Below, one piece after another: positions 1 to 10,349 of a stretch of 64,000 nucleotides of DNA. Origin of the DNA: Nephrocerus scutellatus (Eukaryota; Arthropoda; Insecta; Diptera; Pipunculidae). The notes under the pieces are model-generated. The model was not told the DNA's origin. It was given only the letters and a program-made list of their open reading frames with translations, and did no database searches. The translations under genes were made by a program, and so were the position numbers. Each line of letters opens with the position of its first letter. The first letter of the stretch is position 1. Where the stretch lies: positions 29,789,777-29,853,776 of the forward strand of contig OX352761.1 in NCBI GenBank assembly GCA_947095585.1, given 5' to 3'.

Positions 1-680
1 ACTAGTTTTAGTTAGCACCCAAGTCTCCGATCCATATAAAAGTACTGTCTAATACTCCAGCAACTTGAAAGTTATAGGATATATTCCTGGATTTCACGAG
101 TCTAGACTGGCCTAAGAAGGTTTTGTTGGCTTGAAGCAACATATTTATAACTCCATGCTGTTTTCTCAGGCCAAAATTTGTTAAAAAATAAAATAGGCTT
201 ATTATTATATATAAAAATACTTTGGATGGAAATTGTTCAGTAATTTGGTATCAAACCTATTTAAATATGAGCTTTATCGCATTTATTCATGAAGTGACTT
301 TTAAACGCGCAAGTAAAGTTAAGGCGTGTAGCACTCATAAACTCTCTTTCGCAATGGTGGTATGCCTGTTTTTTCATTACTATGCCTGTTATTTTATTAA
401 TATCTTCTTGTACGTTAATGACGACGACAAGGCCTTAACATACATATAGAGTCATCCTTTCTCATTCACTGGACCAATAATTCCCCGTAAGATTTTCCTC
501 TCTAACTCTGCTCGTAGATCCAAGTGTCCGATCCATATAAAAGATCTGGCATGACCACTGTCCTATACACTAGCAACCTGACTGCCAAGACTGGCTTAAG
601 AAGGTTTTGTAAGCTTAAAGCAACGTATTTCTAATTCCATTTCTTAGGCCAAGATTTGTCAAAAATTAAATAAGCTCCAC
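1..680. repeat. Partial direct duplication of about 165 bp plus intervening dispersed repeat
   Basis: Positions 22-190 and 519-680 share long stretches, including 'TCCGATCCATATAAAAG', 'AGAAGGTTTTGT' and 'AGGCCAA.ATTTGT.AAAAA', in the same order. Between them, 190-372 resembles 4228-4390 (see that entry). No gene is recognisable. The weak ORF at 222-449 lies within the repeat and is discounted. Confidence 0.6.
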
Positions 681-716
681 ATTCTATAGTGAACAAAGGG
701 TACTAATATTGTTTCT

Positions 717-1079
717 TTTTAAATTTTCTGCATTAACTTCGCTTGACCGTGGCTGGCTGGCTGGCTGGCTGGTCAGATTTTCTGATTAATTTTAAACCCA
801 CTTCCCAACACCCGATTTTATTGAAATTTTGCACACATGTATATTTCGGGTGACAATACTTTCAAGATATCAAGAACAAGTGGAACAAATATTTTTATAC
901 AAAACTGAATGGTTCCGCAATTAAAATGTGTTGGACGCTCAGTTGTGTGAGTGTATTCTTAATTTGTGGTTTGTACAATATTACGAGTATATAAAGAACT
1001 GGTTTCGCACTATCACTGATTTTCACCTCAAAATCGAATCTCCAATCAGAGAATTTACAAGAAAAATTTCAATTTTTGA
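717..1079 (+). mobile_element. Helitron-like element, copy A (first half of a head-to-tail pair)
   Basis: Starts with a degenerate copy of the family 5' end ('TTTAAATTTTCTGCATTAACTTCG'-like, read as consecutive short matches) followed by six GGCT units at 749-772, then the shared 'AACCCACTTCCCAA..CCCGATTTTATTGAAA' and 'TGCACACATGTATATTTC' blocks. It ends with the family 3' block at 1038-1079 ('CAGAGAATTTACAAG', 'AAATTTCAATTTTTG'). No coding content. It joins copy B without a spacer. Confidence 0.72.
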
Positions 1080-2195
1080 ATTCGCTTGCCCGTGGCACGT
1101 CTGTCTGTTTGTCGTGGAATCTTGCGATTAATTTTCAACCCACTTTCCGATTTTATGGAAATTTTGCACACATGTGTATTTCCGAAGACAAATCTTTCTA
1201 CCAAAATTTGCGGTCCCATAAATTTTTTTTAAAAAAATTAACCCGATTTTCTTCAAGTTTTATAGAAGTATGTATCTCCAATGGACAACACTTTTTGTGA
1301 AAATTTTGGAGGCCCCAAAAATTTTTTTATAAAAATTAACCCAATTTTCTTCAAATTTTATATACGAATGTATCTCCATGGACAACACTTTTTGTACAAA
1401 TGTTGGAGACCCCAGGCCTCAGGGTCATGAGGCCCCAACAAATTTTTTAAAAAACGTGTCCCGATTTTCTTCAAATTTTATATACGTGTGTACCTCCGAT
1501 TTACAACAATTTTTGTGAATATTTTGGAGACTCCGGGCCCCGGGGTGGTGCGGCACCATACAAATTTAAAAAAAAAATTAACCCGACTCTTTTCATATTT
1601 CATACACGTTTGTATCTTGGATGGACAACACTTATTGTAAAAATTTTACAGAAGCCGGGCCCTGGGGTCGTGTAGCCTCATAAAAAAACTAACCCGATTT
1701 TGGTAAAAATTTATACACATCTGTATCTCCGATTGACAAAACGTTTTGGACACTTTGTGAGCTAATGGGCCCTTAGGCCCGAGTGGTGTCCGTATAAATT
1801 TTTAAAAATTAGCCCGATTTTCTTCAAATTTAAAACATTGTTTATCCCGATGGACAAAAGTTTTTGTAAAATTTTTGAAGCGGGGCCATAATTTTTTTTT
1901 TTTAAATTAGCCCGATTTACTTTAAATTTCAAATATATGCGTATAGGCCGAACTTTTTGTAAACATTTTTGAGTTTTTGATTTAAATTTTTCCCCATTTT
2001 TTTCCTATTTTTTTTACACATGTGTAAAATGTTAAGTGAGAACAGTTTTTGAAAAAAAATTGAAGTAAAGGGGGCTCTAATATTAATTTTTTCCAAATAA
2101 CCTCGGTTCAAACTTTGCACACATATATATCTCCTATTAGAAAATTTACATAAAAAATTTTATTTTGTTTTTTATGGGTTGTTTTTTTTTTGCTA
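1080..2195 (+). mobile_element. Helitron-like element, copy B, with about seven internal tandem units
   Basis: Opens at 'TTCGCTTGCCCGTGG' fused to the end of copy A, then a (GTCT/GTTT) tract and 'CTTGCGATTAATTTTCAACC'. An array of units follows, each starting near CCCGATTTT at about 1146, 1242, 1340, 1460, 1582, 1693, 1813 and 1911, so the unit length is about 98-122 bp. Each unit carries a TACACATGTGTA-like palindrome, 'TGGACAACACTTTTTGT' and a GC-rich block (CCCGGGCCCCGGGG variants). The 3' block near 2142-2190 ends in 'TATGGGTTGTTTTTTTT'. No protein is encoded. Confidence 0.75.
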
Positions 2196-4200
2196 AATAA
2201 ACTTCTAACATAGCTTCTGGCAAATAAAAAACTTGTTCGACTTCTAACAAGGCACTTCATACATTATAATCAAACAACCATTTCATTCAACTAAAAAGTG
2301 TAAGTGTTAAAGATAAAGCGGTCTTACTAATAATAAAACGACTAAAACAAGATTGTGATAGAAAAAAGTATTAAAGAAAATAAATAGATGATGCGATAAG
2401 CATGTGAAAGAAATTATACTGAAGATGGCGGAGATTAAATGTACCGACGTTTTTATTTCTTTTTCAGAGAAATCTGAAACAATATAACGAGATTGGTGTA
2501 TTGCGGTAAAGCGCAATGAATAGGACGTGCATGCTGCACAAAAGAGTTCGCCCGAGCACGTGATTGTGCGCACAAATTGCGAGTTCAAAGTGTCACTATG
2601 TCAAGAGGAAAGAGGTAAAATATCAACAAAAAAAAAGGGCGAACATTTTAAGATTTTTTATGCAATTTAATAAAATGCATACATGCATGCCTCACAATGT
2701 GAACAGAGACACAATGCTCGTAAATGAAAAATATGATAGGGGTCCAGTTTAATCCACTTTACATTGTGTAGAACAATGGAACATTTTAAGATTCCTTTAA
2801 TAACAAATTCTGACATGAAATTTAGAATGAATTTATATTATTTAGAGAGTTTTTAGAAAATTTTAAAAATTAAAGTTAGTACGAGTATGCTAGCTTGTTG
2901 GTCAGTCTTAAATTCAATAGAAATACAAATTAACAAAGAAAACATGGAGAGTAGAAATAAAATAGAAATAATACAACGAAATAAATTGCTTGAATATGAC
3001 ATCATTTGCTTCGACTATGCTTAATCAATTGGTAAAATATTAAGCTTTACCCTTTTTAACTGAAGGGCAAAAAATAAAACAATATTATCTAACTAAAGCA
3101 CAACAAACATCAATTACGACTTAATCCACAATTATTTTCTCTTTTTAATTGATTTTCCTTGGAAAACGTCATTTCAATTCATTCTCTTTGCTCGAGGTCT
3201 GCTGTGCCAAATTAACCCATAAACCGATGACCAAAATCCGGTCATTCAGTAAATAGTACATCCGGCAACCGACCAGCGACTATAGCTGATGGGCAAAAGT
3301 TCTTCCATGCTTTGTCAACCACCAATAGACAATATACATGCAGCAATCATTAGTGTCATTTCGAGATTTTCAATTTAGGTACAATCATCGTTGTCGTCAT
3401 CAACAACATGGTTATGCATCATGAAGATAATCAATTCAAAGCCGGCCGGTCGGTCGTACCAAGTGTACGAGTTTTTGTATTAAATTACTACACGCATAAG
3501 CACATTTTAACTCCACTGTTCTCATATATATCTACTGAGCCAACATACAAGTGTATTGTGTGTCAAAGTACCTTTATTATATTCTGGCAAAGTGAGTATC
3601 TACATGTTGTTTCGAAATTCATGAATGACGTTAACAAAATCATATGCTGCTCCGTCATTGGCCATTTCATTTCAATCTATCAACTATCTTGACTTACCCT
3701 GATAGTCGATAGTTACAGCAGCACTATCAGATTTGCATGGTGGATAAGCCATACGAGCCATGCGGTTAGTTGACTAAACAATTTAATACAGTAATCCCCA
3801 AGATCGATTTAGTGTTTAAGGAAGAAAGCGATGTTATCATTGCAAGGATGATTTTTGTTTTATTATCTTAATTCAAGATGTTTCACAGAGTTTTCTTTGC
3901 TTTGTCGGCATTTGCTCTACGTTGAATTCCGTACTAGCATCGGACAACGCTGTAAAAAGTTCATATATTCGATTGTATTAATTTACCGACATTAAAAGAA
4001 CCTACCTAGATGCTATCCTTGCGTAGAAAACTACACTTGGTAGAATTCCAATTCTAATTTTTTTTTAATTTTTTTTTTTTTGAAAATAACGAAATTTCGT
4101 GACCTTATCTTAAAAACTATTTTACAAACTTCAAAAAAATAACTAATTATTATTATAATATAAACAGATAAATTGCCTACATGCGTGTAGATAACCTGCT
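2196..4200. other. AT-rich region without recognised gene
   Basis: I see no coding domain, tandem array or clear transposon terminus. Short ORFs of fewer than 95 codons occur on both strands but match nothing I recognise. At 3220-3330 the sequence is less AT-rich, with a CCGGTCATT / CCGGCAACCG cluster. A long T run lies at 4059-4081. Confidence 0.5.
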
Positions 4201-4227
4201 TGTGCACGAACACATGCAACAAATTAA

Positions 4228-4390
4228 ATGGTTGTTATATAGAAAAAAATTATTTGGAATGTAGTTGTTCGGTAGTTTTGTATCAAGCCTATTTAAATGT
4301 AAGCTCTACCACATTCATTCATGAAGTGACTCTTAAACGCAAGTCAACTAAGGCGTGTAACACTCATAAATTCTCTTCTCTCGATTGTGG
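4228..4390 (+). repeat. Second copy of the 186-372 dispersed repeat
   Basis: Shares with 186-372 the ordered blocks 'TTGTTC.GTA.TTT.GTATCAA', 'CTATTTAAAT.TGAGCT', 'ATTCATGAAGTGACT' and 'AAGGCGTGTA.CACTCATAAA'. The copies are direct repeats 4 kb apart with many substitutions, as expected for an old interspersed element. Termini were not determined. Confidence 0.65.
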
Positions 4391-4645
4391 CTATTTTAAA
4401 CTTATCCATACGTACGTGCTACGTGCGCAAATTTCATTTGACAGCTGATCCATTTGCATGGTATTTCTTTTGCGATCTGTCAACGCATCCCAATGATTCT
4501 GACCGCCATGCCAGCTTCTCGCTGGGTCAATTGTATGTCGCTTGTTCCAATGTCAGAAAACCATCAGCTTTGTTTGTTTACGCGCCAGACAACAAAAAAT
4601 AAAAAACAGTGTGCGCGCGATTGAAGTGAAACTTCTGTGATGTTG

Positions 4646-5062
4646 TGGGCAAAAAGACCTCCAAAATACCCTCAAAAGACCCTAAAAGACTCAAAAAGAC
4701 CCCAAAAAGGAACCCCAAAAAAGGCCCAAAAAGACCCCAAAAAGACACCAAAAAGACACCAAAAGACCCCCAAAAGACCCCCAAAAGACCCCCAAAAGAC
4801 CCCAAAAAGACCCCCAAAAGACCACAAGACCCCCAAAAGACCACAAGACCCCCAAAAGACCACAAGACCCCCAAAAGACCACAAGACCCCCAAAAGACCC
4901 CCAAAAGACCCCCAAGAGATGCTCAAAAGACTTTCAAAGGTCCACCAAAAAACATTCAAAAGACCCCAAAAGACCATTAAAAGACTCCCAAAAGAATTAA
5001 AAAAAAACCCCCAAAAGACCTTCAAAGAACCAAAAGAGCCTCCAAAAGACGAATAAAAGACC
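4646..5062 (+). repeat. CCCCCAAAAGA minisatellite
   Basis: About 420 bp of tandem 9-12-bp units, consensus CCCCCAAAAGA, with purer units at 4757-4915 and decayed units at both edges (CTTTCAAAGG, ATTAAAAGAC). One strand is almost free of T and the other almost free of A outside the edges. It creates Lys/Pro/Thr-rich and Gly/Phe/Leu-rich open frames of 70-139 codons on both strands in several frames; their coexistence shows they are artefacts of composition. Confidence 0.93.
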
Positions 5063-5333
5063 CTCAATACCATAGCGAATTTTATACAAATCGGTTGAGA
5101 AATGACTTAGTTCCCAAAATTTCAAAATGTAATACAATAGTGTGACCAATAATGTGACTCAAAATCGCAACATAAAATAATTTTTGATACCGTATTATTT
5201 CTCCTGACCGCGCCGATCAAGTAGTTTCACTTACAAAAATGCAATCATAACATTCAAATGCTTTGTTTAGATTGGTTTCAAAATCGAAATGTTAATAAAA
5301 AAACATTGAGATTCATTGTGATTTCAAATGTAT

Positions 5334-5620
5334 AATAATACCGGCGCGACAGACCATGCGCGATGCGGTCCAAGGCCTGGCTTCTCGCAACCATTTGTGT
5401 TGAGCATGCATATTTTTTTGCACACAAATTGAGGTCGGGACCTACAATTTAATACCGGATCCGAACGGCTTTCAATGACAAGTTATTACTCTCGGATGTT
5501 TGTCACCCATTCGCGAGAGGTGGGACACCGTGACAAATACTTTGGTGTTACTGGGATTCGAGCCACGAACCCCCTGCTGCTCAGGAGTCCATGCTCCTAT
5601 CCACTGACCCACGGCGCCAC
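5334..5620 (-). mobile_element. tRNA-derived SINE (minus strand)
   Basis: Reverse complement of the SINE at 52527. The 5' part contains a pol III A box (GGGTCAGTGG, 5601-5610) and B box (GGCTCGAATCC, 5554-5564). The conserved body follows (heading 'CACGGTGTCCCACCTC' and 'AACCATTTGTGTTGAG'-type blocks on the appropriate strand), and the 3' end is a short ATT repeat at 5334-5339. Target-site duplication is unclear. Confidence 0.88.
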
Positions 5621-5699
5621 ACTGGAATGCAATGTAATGGAAGAAAATAAATCATTTGGTTGGCGTTTTTTTATCAATTTTACTTTGATTTAACATTTC

Positions 5700-5794
5700 A
5701 AATAGCTCTTCAAATAGCTCTTCACAAATTCGCATAACGATCACAAACAAATTAATTTAAAATCGGACAGGACAACGTCTGTCGGGTCAGCTAG
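5700..5794 (+). mobile_element. Helitron-type 3' terminus
   Basis: Ends 'GTCTGTCGGGTCAGCTAG' at 5794, followed by T. A terminal CTAG after a GGG-containing potential stem fits the CTRR 3' end of Helitrons. Two tandem 'CAAATAGCTCTT' units lie at 5699-5722. The body between the SINE and this end is non-coding. Confidence 0.5.
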
Positions 5795-5984
5795 TACATA
5801 CATAAATCGAAATAAATAAAAATTAAATGGTGTTCGTTGGCAACCGCATAACTTAAGAACGATTGGACCGATTTGGCTCATTTTAGAATGTTGGCCGGAA
5901 AATTCGGAAAGCTGAAAGTGCTTTTTTCCATGAGATTTTTATATGAACTCGCAACCATTACTCGCGATGCAAACACGTATATTT
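5795..5984 (+). repeat. Helitron-type 5' region fragment
   Basis: 'AATAAAAATTAAATGGTG', 'TTCGTTGGCAACCGCATAA' and 'GAACGATTGGACCGATTTGG' are the common start of many insect Helitrons (from memory of the group). Truncated by the next element. Confidence 0.45.
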
Positions 5985-6260
5985 TTTTAAAATTCTCTAC
6001 ATTAACTTTGCCTCGGGATGGTTCTGTCTAACGTTTGTTTGTTCGGTGGTGGAATCTTGCGATAATTTTTTAACCCACTTCCCAAAGCCCGATTTTATTT
6101 AATCTTTGCACACATGTATATTTCCGGTTACAACACTTTCTATTAAAGGTAATGATCGGGTTGCGGGGTCGGGGGGCTTCCATACATATTTTATTTTAAA
6201 ACCATGCCATAAAGCGGAATCAGATCACGTCATATTATAACGACTGTCTGCAATGTGTGC
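5985..6260 (+). mobile_element. Helitron-like element, copy C (short subfamily)
   Basis: Family 5' end at 5990 (AATTCTCTACATTAACTTTG), then a (GTCT/GTTT) tract at 6026-6042, 'CTTGCGATAATTTTTTAACCC' and the ACACATGTATATTTCCGG block. It lacks the tandem array and ends in a 'CATGCCATAAAGCGGAATCAGATCACG' type tail (listed in pieces: ATGCCATAAAG, then CAGATCACG) shared with 42085-42110. Confidence 0.65.
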
Positions 6261-6565
6261 ACAGTGTGCGGAAGGTCAGTTGGATGGGAGTCAATAGGAT
6301 GGGGCATTCGGGAAACGCCGGGTATTTTCGCAAGTACGAAAAAAAAACAAAAACACCTATATCCGCGAAAAATTGCGAACAATGTAATGTTGTATAAACT
6401 CCATTTAGTTCGAAATTCATAGCTAGCAGTAGCTACTGTTATGTATTTTGAATATAACGGATCGTTGCGTTTTTAGTGAATGCACGAAAAATTAAAGTAT
6501 TTTGGCAATCGACTTCATTTAAATTCTTGGTTCTAAGAATCTTTTATGAATGTTTGAATTAAGCT

Positions 6566-6692
6566 ATTTTAAAATTCTCTATATTAACTTCACGTCCGCG
6601 TGGGGTTTTTTTTTGTTTGTCGCCAAATCTTTTGATCAAATTTAGCCCGCTATTTAGACGAATAATTTTAATTTTTATGGGTTGGTTTTTAT
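6566..6692 (+). mobile_element. Helitron-like element, internally deleted mini copy
   Basis: Only about 125 bp: family 5' end 'AAATTCTCTATATTAACTTC', a G/T tract, 'CAAATCTTTTGATCAAATTT', then directly the 3' end 'TTTTAATTTTTATGGGTTGG'. Both termini are kept and the interior lost, so it shows the minimum ends. It sits 40 bp downstream of the donor of the last recognised Sidestep exon. Confidence 0.72.
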
Positions 6693-6731
6693 TTATAAAC
6701 TTTTCATGGTTTAACTGACAGTCGTACTTAC

Positions 6732-6876
6732 AAAATACATTTAGCTTCATTACGGTTTCACGAATCCCGTTACGAACTAGTTCATTTGTAGCTCTACAGG
6801 AGAGCCCTTTTCCGTGATCTTCTCTCGCAGGCATTACCGAGAGAACGGATATGCTGATGTTTCCATCTTCAGATAC
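6732..6876 (-). CDS. Sidestep-like exon 7: Ig3, D-G strands
   Basis: 145 nt. The acceptor is TCAATTAAG before 6876 and the donor T|GTAAGT at 6732/6731. It reads VSEDGNISISVLSVMP, AREDHGKGLSCRATNE and RNGIRETVMKLNVF plus one base. D-H-G-x-x-L-x-C is the Ig3 F strand. This is the last exon of the gene recognised in the window. Going further downstream (towards position 1) I searched for the expected next Ig domain and saw only repeats, so the next intron is at least 6.7 kb or the 3' half lies outside. Confidence 0.92.
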
Positions 6877-6943
6877 CTTAATTGAGAAAAATAGAAAATA
6901 AAAATAATAATTATCAAATTTAAGAACAAATTAAAAAAAAAAC

Positions 6944-7095
6944 CTTTTGATTGTGCGCATGCAATTCCATGTTGCCCATCCACCATGTGATCTTAGCTGG
7001 CGGCCTTGAGCCGATCGCTTGGCATTCAATTTCATATTTTCGATCGGCCGACATTGGTTGATTATTGAACGAAATCTCTACCAAAAGTGGACGCA
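6944..7095 (-). CDS. Sidestep-like exon 6: Ig3, A-C strands
   Basis: 152 nt. The acceptor is TTTTTTCAG before 7095. The donor is CAAAAG|GTTTTTT at 6944/6943, an atypical donor because GT is followed by a T run instead of AAGT or GAGT. It completes a Leu codon and then reads RPLLVEISFNNQPM, RKYEIECQAIGSRPP and KITWWMGNMELH, ending QK in phase 0. Cys of IECQ and Trp-Trp of ITWW are Ig3 B- and C-strand residues. If the following 67-bp intron were retained, translation would hit a TAA a few codons later and truncate the protein inside Ig3. Confidence 0.92.
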
Positions 7096-7119
7096 CTGAA
7101 AAAAATTGTAAATTTAATA

Positions 7120-7840
7120 TATATATAATTTTTTGGGGTTATTGGGTGAGTGAATGGAACATTTATTAAGTTAAGAGAACATCATTTATTACTCGCGTTT
7201 TTTTCAAAAGTTTTATGTTTTTTGAGACGCATTTAACCATGAAGACTAGACAAAGACAAAACCTGTTGTAAGACTCACTACGAGACATAAATAAAAAAAG
7301 TATTTTAAAGCATGTCACGTACACTAAAATTTCAATAATAAGTGTTACAATGGCATATCATACCCTGTTCAAGCAATCTTGTGGCAATAGGAATGGGAAA
7401 AAGTTAAAACACATGACACTCGGAGAAAATAACCATAAAAACATTAATAGACATCTAATTTCAAGCTACAAAATATTGTTCACTGACTTTCACTGATTTT
7501 TACGAGCGATTTTTCGGCCAGGTTTGCGCATAACATTAAAAAATAATAAATGTGACAATTTTAATTGTTTAAACGAAAATTGACATGGAAATTAAGTTAT
7601 GGCAATTGTAGGCCAATTGTCGATTGTTGTTGGACGTTTTTTAAGTGTGTAATTGTTTTTGTGTTTGATGTGGGGAAAAAAAGATTAAACAAAATAGTAA
7701 TCTAAAATTATATAGTTTACAATAACAAGTAATTTACAACAATCGTCAACCAAACGAGAAAACACATTAATAACTATTGACCCGGTTAATTACACATATA
7801 CTCTTCTAATGTAATATAATCAAGTATTTAAAATTGAACT
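7120..7840. other. Intronic sequence, nothing recognised
   Basis: AT-rich intron of the Sidestep-like gene. No ORF of note, no terminus, no tandem repeat. Confidence 0.5.
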
Positions 7841-7844
7841 GAAT

Positions 7845-7918
7845 AAACTGTCGACTCCGGGAGGCCAGGACCGGACCCCGGTTGTAGAGCCATATATGAT
7901 GATGAAACTGTCGACTCC
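7845..7918 (+). mobile_element. 5'-truncated retroelement tail with 14-bp target-site duplication
   Basis: The perfect direct repeat AAACTGTCGACTCC lies at 7845-7858 and 7905-7918 and brackets 46 bp. The insert is unusually GC-rich (GGAGGCCAGGACCGGAC...) and ends in ATGATGATG. A short GC-rich body, simple-repeat tail and 14-bp duplications are what target-primed reverse transcription leaves after extreme 5' truncation. Confidence 0.75.
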
Positions 7919-8439
7919 ACTGATATAACAAAAAAATTTAACTTACAAAAGAAAAAATGTTACTACGCTCGCTCGGCAAATGCTGACTCAAAAAATGGTA
8001 GTAACATAACAAGAAGGCGTAGCAGGAACTTAATATAAGAAATTATCTCCCAGTTGCGGAGTTAGCAAGTATTAACTAGAAAATGTCGGATTTATCAAAT
8101 CCAACCTGTAATATTTTTAATTGGAAAAAGGATTGCAAATTCCTTACTAAGACTTATCAATGATCTTAAAATAAAAACTGGTTAAGAAAGGTAATGCGGT
8201 TAATAACGGATTGAAAAATTGAGGATTTTTGCTAGTCGTACTAGACAGGACTGCATTTCAAACTATCAGATTTGAACAGCAAAAGGAATGACAGACATTG
8301 TCAATTTGACTGAAAGCGCGATCTAAAAAGTTGGCAAAAAAGTTGAAAGAATGGAAAACGTAACTTGTATCCGTTTTAACCTTTTGTTGTTATGAGATTT
8401 ATTTTATTTTTAAATATTATTATTAATATTATTCATTGC

Positions 8440-8680
8440 AAGCCCAAAGGGCGAAGCTTATATTCAGAGGACATGAACATTTTTCAGCGAACGTGTGTAC
8501 GTTTGTTTGCCGTGTCGTATATCTCAGCTTTAAACAGTCAAAATTTGATGGGACTTGTTTTAAAACAATTGGTTAGCGCTCGGCTTGCGATGGCGTAATT
8601 TTTTCGTTCATAGGGGATACTACCCCTTAGGAAACTGAGAAAAATACTAAATCTACATATCGCTATCGATTTTTTTTAAG
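8440..8680 (+). repeat. Dispersed repeat, copy 1 (partner at 32330-32525)
   Basis: Contains 'AAATTTGATGGGACTTG', 'TTTTAAAACAATTGGTTAGC', 'GCTCGGCTTGCGATGGC' and 'TACCCCTTAGGAAACTGAG'. The same blocks appear in reverse complement at 32330-32525. A weaker second 'ATATCTCGGCTTCTACCAGT' block lies at 8861-8890. No coding capacity. Confidence 0.7.
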
Positions 8681-8689
8681 CCTAAAGGT

Positions 8690-9690
8690 ATGCAAAGTTA
8701 AATGCGGTTTTTTCATTCTATTTCGGAAATCGCTTATGACTGAAAGACCTATCGTTTATGAATGAAAGACCTTAATTTAACGTTGCATACTATTAAGCTT
8801 TTAAGATAAATTAGTCTTTAGGCTAAATTACAAAGTTTTTTTTTTGGAAGGAACTCGCATATCTCGGCTTCTACCAGTAAGAATTTAATGGATTTAAAGT
8901 TTTTTTTAAGGTTTTTAAAAAAGAAAGTTTTTTTTTAAATTAAAGAAAGTTTTTTAAAATAAAATTCTGTTTTGAAATAAAAAATTTCCCAAAAAAATTG
9001 TTACGAATTTCGTGAGTTAAATTGTTACTATTGGGATTTTAATTAGACTGAATTACAACTATCCGTTTGGCAAGCTGAGAAATTCGCTTTACTATCTTAT
9101 TATTTATATACAATTTTTCTATAAAATAAAAAAATAAAAATGTAAAGAAACTATATGAGTCACTAATACTTGTATTGCTATACGCTAAGGACATATTTTT
9201 ATGTAAACACGATCACAAGAAAGAAGCTAAATCGACCGTAAAATAATTTACTCGTGTAAAATGATTCCTTTTTCCATCAAAATATATCCGCGTCTATTTG
9301 CACCCACCCAATTTGGCTTTCTTGGTCACCACAGTATGTGTTTTATACAGAAAAATACAAATACTCGTTATTATGGGAGCAGAGCAGCATCTACCAAGAA
9401 CTTTTTATGTTTAAAACAAATACTATTATAAATAAAATTAAAGCAAAACGAATCTAGTGTCACAAGAAACCCCATGTTAGCAGCAACATAGGGTTCGACA
9501 ATTTAATTGAACGCAAGGGTACAAAACCTCACGCAGGATTAAGGAAAAAATATTTCAAGAGTAGACCCCTAGGAATGCGGTAACAATGGACACAAACGTG
9601 CATTTAAATCAATACGAGCAAGGAATACGTTCATGGATAGAGTGACATATAACGATTCACACGTAAGGCGTTAGAACGAAGGAACAACGA
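8690..9690. other. Intronic AT-rich sequence, nothing recognised
   Basis: No element ends or coding domains seen. A small stem-loop (ACCCCATGTT / AACATAGGGT, one mismatch, 6-nt loop) lies at about 9470-9495. Confidence 0.4.
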
Positions 9691-9700
9691 GCAAACTTAC

Positions 9701-9901
9701 AATATAATTCGATGGTGATATTGGTGAAGACATATTTCTTGTGGAAATTGCTCGCTTGGCACGTATAGACAGCATGCTGGTGTATACGTGATAAATTTCT
9801 GACCACTAATTTGCTATTTATTGTTCCATCATACGAGAAGTCCACAATGCTATTCTGGATTTGTCCATTCATCAGCCATGTGACAGCAGGAGGTGGGCTT
9901 C
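9701..9901 (-). CDS. Sidestep-like exon 5: Ig2, C strand to end
   Basis: 201 nt. The pyrimidine-rich acceptor ends in CAACAG before 9901 and the donor is T|GTAAGT at 9701. The translation starts (G)SPPPAVTWLMNGQIQ and continues through NSKLVVRNLSRIHQ to AVYTCQASNFHKKY and NITIELY. Trp of AVTW and Cys of VYTC are the C- and F-strand core residues of Ig2. LSRIHQHAVYTCQASN is close to invariant in Sidestep proteins as I remember the family. The final T joins TG of the next exon to make Leu (ELYLRPLLVE). Reading upstream of the acceptor stays open for a few codons, but no start codon is needed there. Confidence 0.93.
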
Positions 9902-10349
9902 CTGTTGCGGACACGAAAGAAGAAAATAATATTATTAATTCAGTTCGGGTTCATTGGTAAAAGTGTTATATTTATGAAAAAGTTAAACAAATAAAGTTAA
10001 AGATACAATTTTTGATAGTTTTTAAATACAGTAAATATCTACATAACTGCTGTAGTCTTTTATGCACCGACAACTGCTTGTGATAACATCTGTCTCCTCG
10101 CATCTACTTTAAACCTCTATTATGAGTAGCTATTACTTTGCATCACAAATATACAACCTGATGATGACACTCTTTTTCATTTTATGTCAAATATAAAATG
10201 TATCGCCTTTTTTTGCGTTTCATATGAATTGTGAAAAACAAAAAGTGGCATTCCTTTATCATTTACTCATACTACATATTTTTGCCTCAGCAAGCAGTTT
10301 GTTAGACTTTTTTTTTATTAATTTCAGCTTGTATTAAATTATGCGAATG

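Noticed and set aside
4578..5073. Lys/Pro/Thr-rich and Gly/Phe-rich ORFs of up to 139 codons
   Set aside because: They exist on both strands and several frames of one minisatellite; the composition lacks stops, so no gene is implied.
8392..8598. 68-codon plus-strand ORF
   Set aside because: It lies in a dispersed repeat that also occurs, with stops, at 32330-32525.
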